Below, one piece after another: positions 63,511 through 64,000 of a stretch of 64,000 nt of DNA; the stretch's first letter is position 1, and each line of letters opens with the position of its first letter. Below the pieces are notes generated by a model that searched no databases, was not told the DNA's origin, and saw only the letters and a program-made list of their open reading frames with translations. The stretch is from Elgaria multicarinata webbii (lineage: Eukaryota > Chordata > Lepidosauria > Squamata > Anguidae): contig NC_086172.1 in NCBI RefSeq assembly GCF_023053635.1, forward strand, positions 8,467,001 through 8,531,000. Reading direction: 5' to 3'. The position numbers were made by a program, and so were the translations under genes.

Positions 63511-64000
63511 GTTTGGATAATTGTTTTCTGTGGCTGGCGTTTTGAAAGCCAAACTTGGCTGTAGTACTTTTAGCGTTAAAGAAGTTGGTCTCTTAAACAG
63601 CTCATTTTACAGCTTTATTTTGATTGACAATGACTTCTGCTAATGTTAACAGAATAGGCATGCCTGTTTGAAGAAAACATAGGCACACAAAACACAGACT
63701 GTATCATTGTACATAATAATCACGAGAGTAGGCACTCACTGGGTTTAGGTAAAAATGCTGTGAAGTGAAATACACAGGCACTTCATTACTTAATACAGGC
63801 AAGTACCTGCCTGAAAGGTAGCATATTTTTTTTCATAAGTTAGTCATACGTCATCTTCTTACACTTACCTTTTAAAATAGCTTTAATTGGATGGAAAGGT
63901 GTGAGAATGGGAGGTAAGGATTACATGGAAACTGACAGATTTATAATCCATGGAAAGGGGTTTTGTAAGTATTCAAAAGTTAAAATTACACACCCTATAT
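63511..64000. other. Downstream flank, nothing firm
   Basis: A TTTATT (AATAAA on the minus strand) lies near 63615. In mammals VPS54 ends tail-to-tail with UGP2 here, so this could be its 3'UTR on the minus strand, but no coding sequence is in the window. Confidence 0.25.

Overview
The window reads as a stretch of squamate (lizard-like) nuclear genome: long introns, one housekeeping gene, and a dense mixture of CR1 and L2 LINEs, a tRNA-derived SINE, foldback MITEs, hAT and Harbinger DNA transposons and a DIRS-type retroelement. This assignment rests on the repeat mix and on the vertebrate-like gene. No species can be named from sequence alone.

The only host gene I can support is UGP2 (UTP-glucose-1-phosphate uridylyltransferase), on the + strand from a CpG-rich promoter near 18.2-18.6 kb to a 3'UTR near 63.5 kb. 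All coding exons are present: 20689-20707, 38240-38367, 39862-39969, 47798-47983, 55995-56128, 56967-57264, 57842-58039, 59350-59592, 60984-61088 and 62620-62727. They sum to 508 codons, the length I recall for the long human isoform. All introns are GT-AG, there are no internal stops, and the active-site motifs are in place. A second start at codon 12 (38254) would give the short isoform.

The left 18 kb is intergenic. It holds a 150-bp tandem repeat at the edge, several short inverted-repeat elements, a 2.2-kb Harbinger-like element with internal minisatellites and a relic of its transposase exon, CR1 and L2 remnants, and a hAT element with an 8-bp target duplication and an L2 nested inside it.

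The UGP2 introns carry the rest. The 17.5-kb first intron holds an L2-in-L2-in-L2 nest (24.0-26.8 kb), a 2.3-kb antisense CR1 and a tRNA-SINE split by a MITE. The third intron holds a decayed ZMYM1-like hAT transposase and two DIRS fragments. The fourth intron holds an almost complete, broken DIRS element (about 6 kb, antisense). The DIRS pieces lie in opposite orientation on either side of exon 4. The remaining introns are short and mostly free of recognisable features. I did not find a novel multi-gene system. The most unusual structures are the nested insertions, the inverted DIRS pair flanking exon 4, a cluster of three hairpins at 46.4 kb, and a 36-bp perfect palindrome at 61.5 kb.
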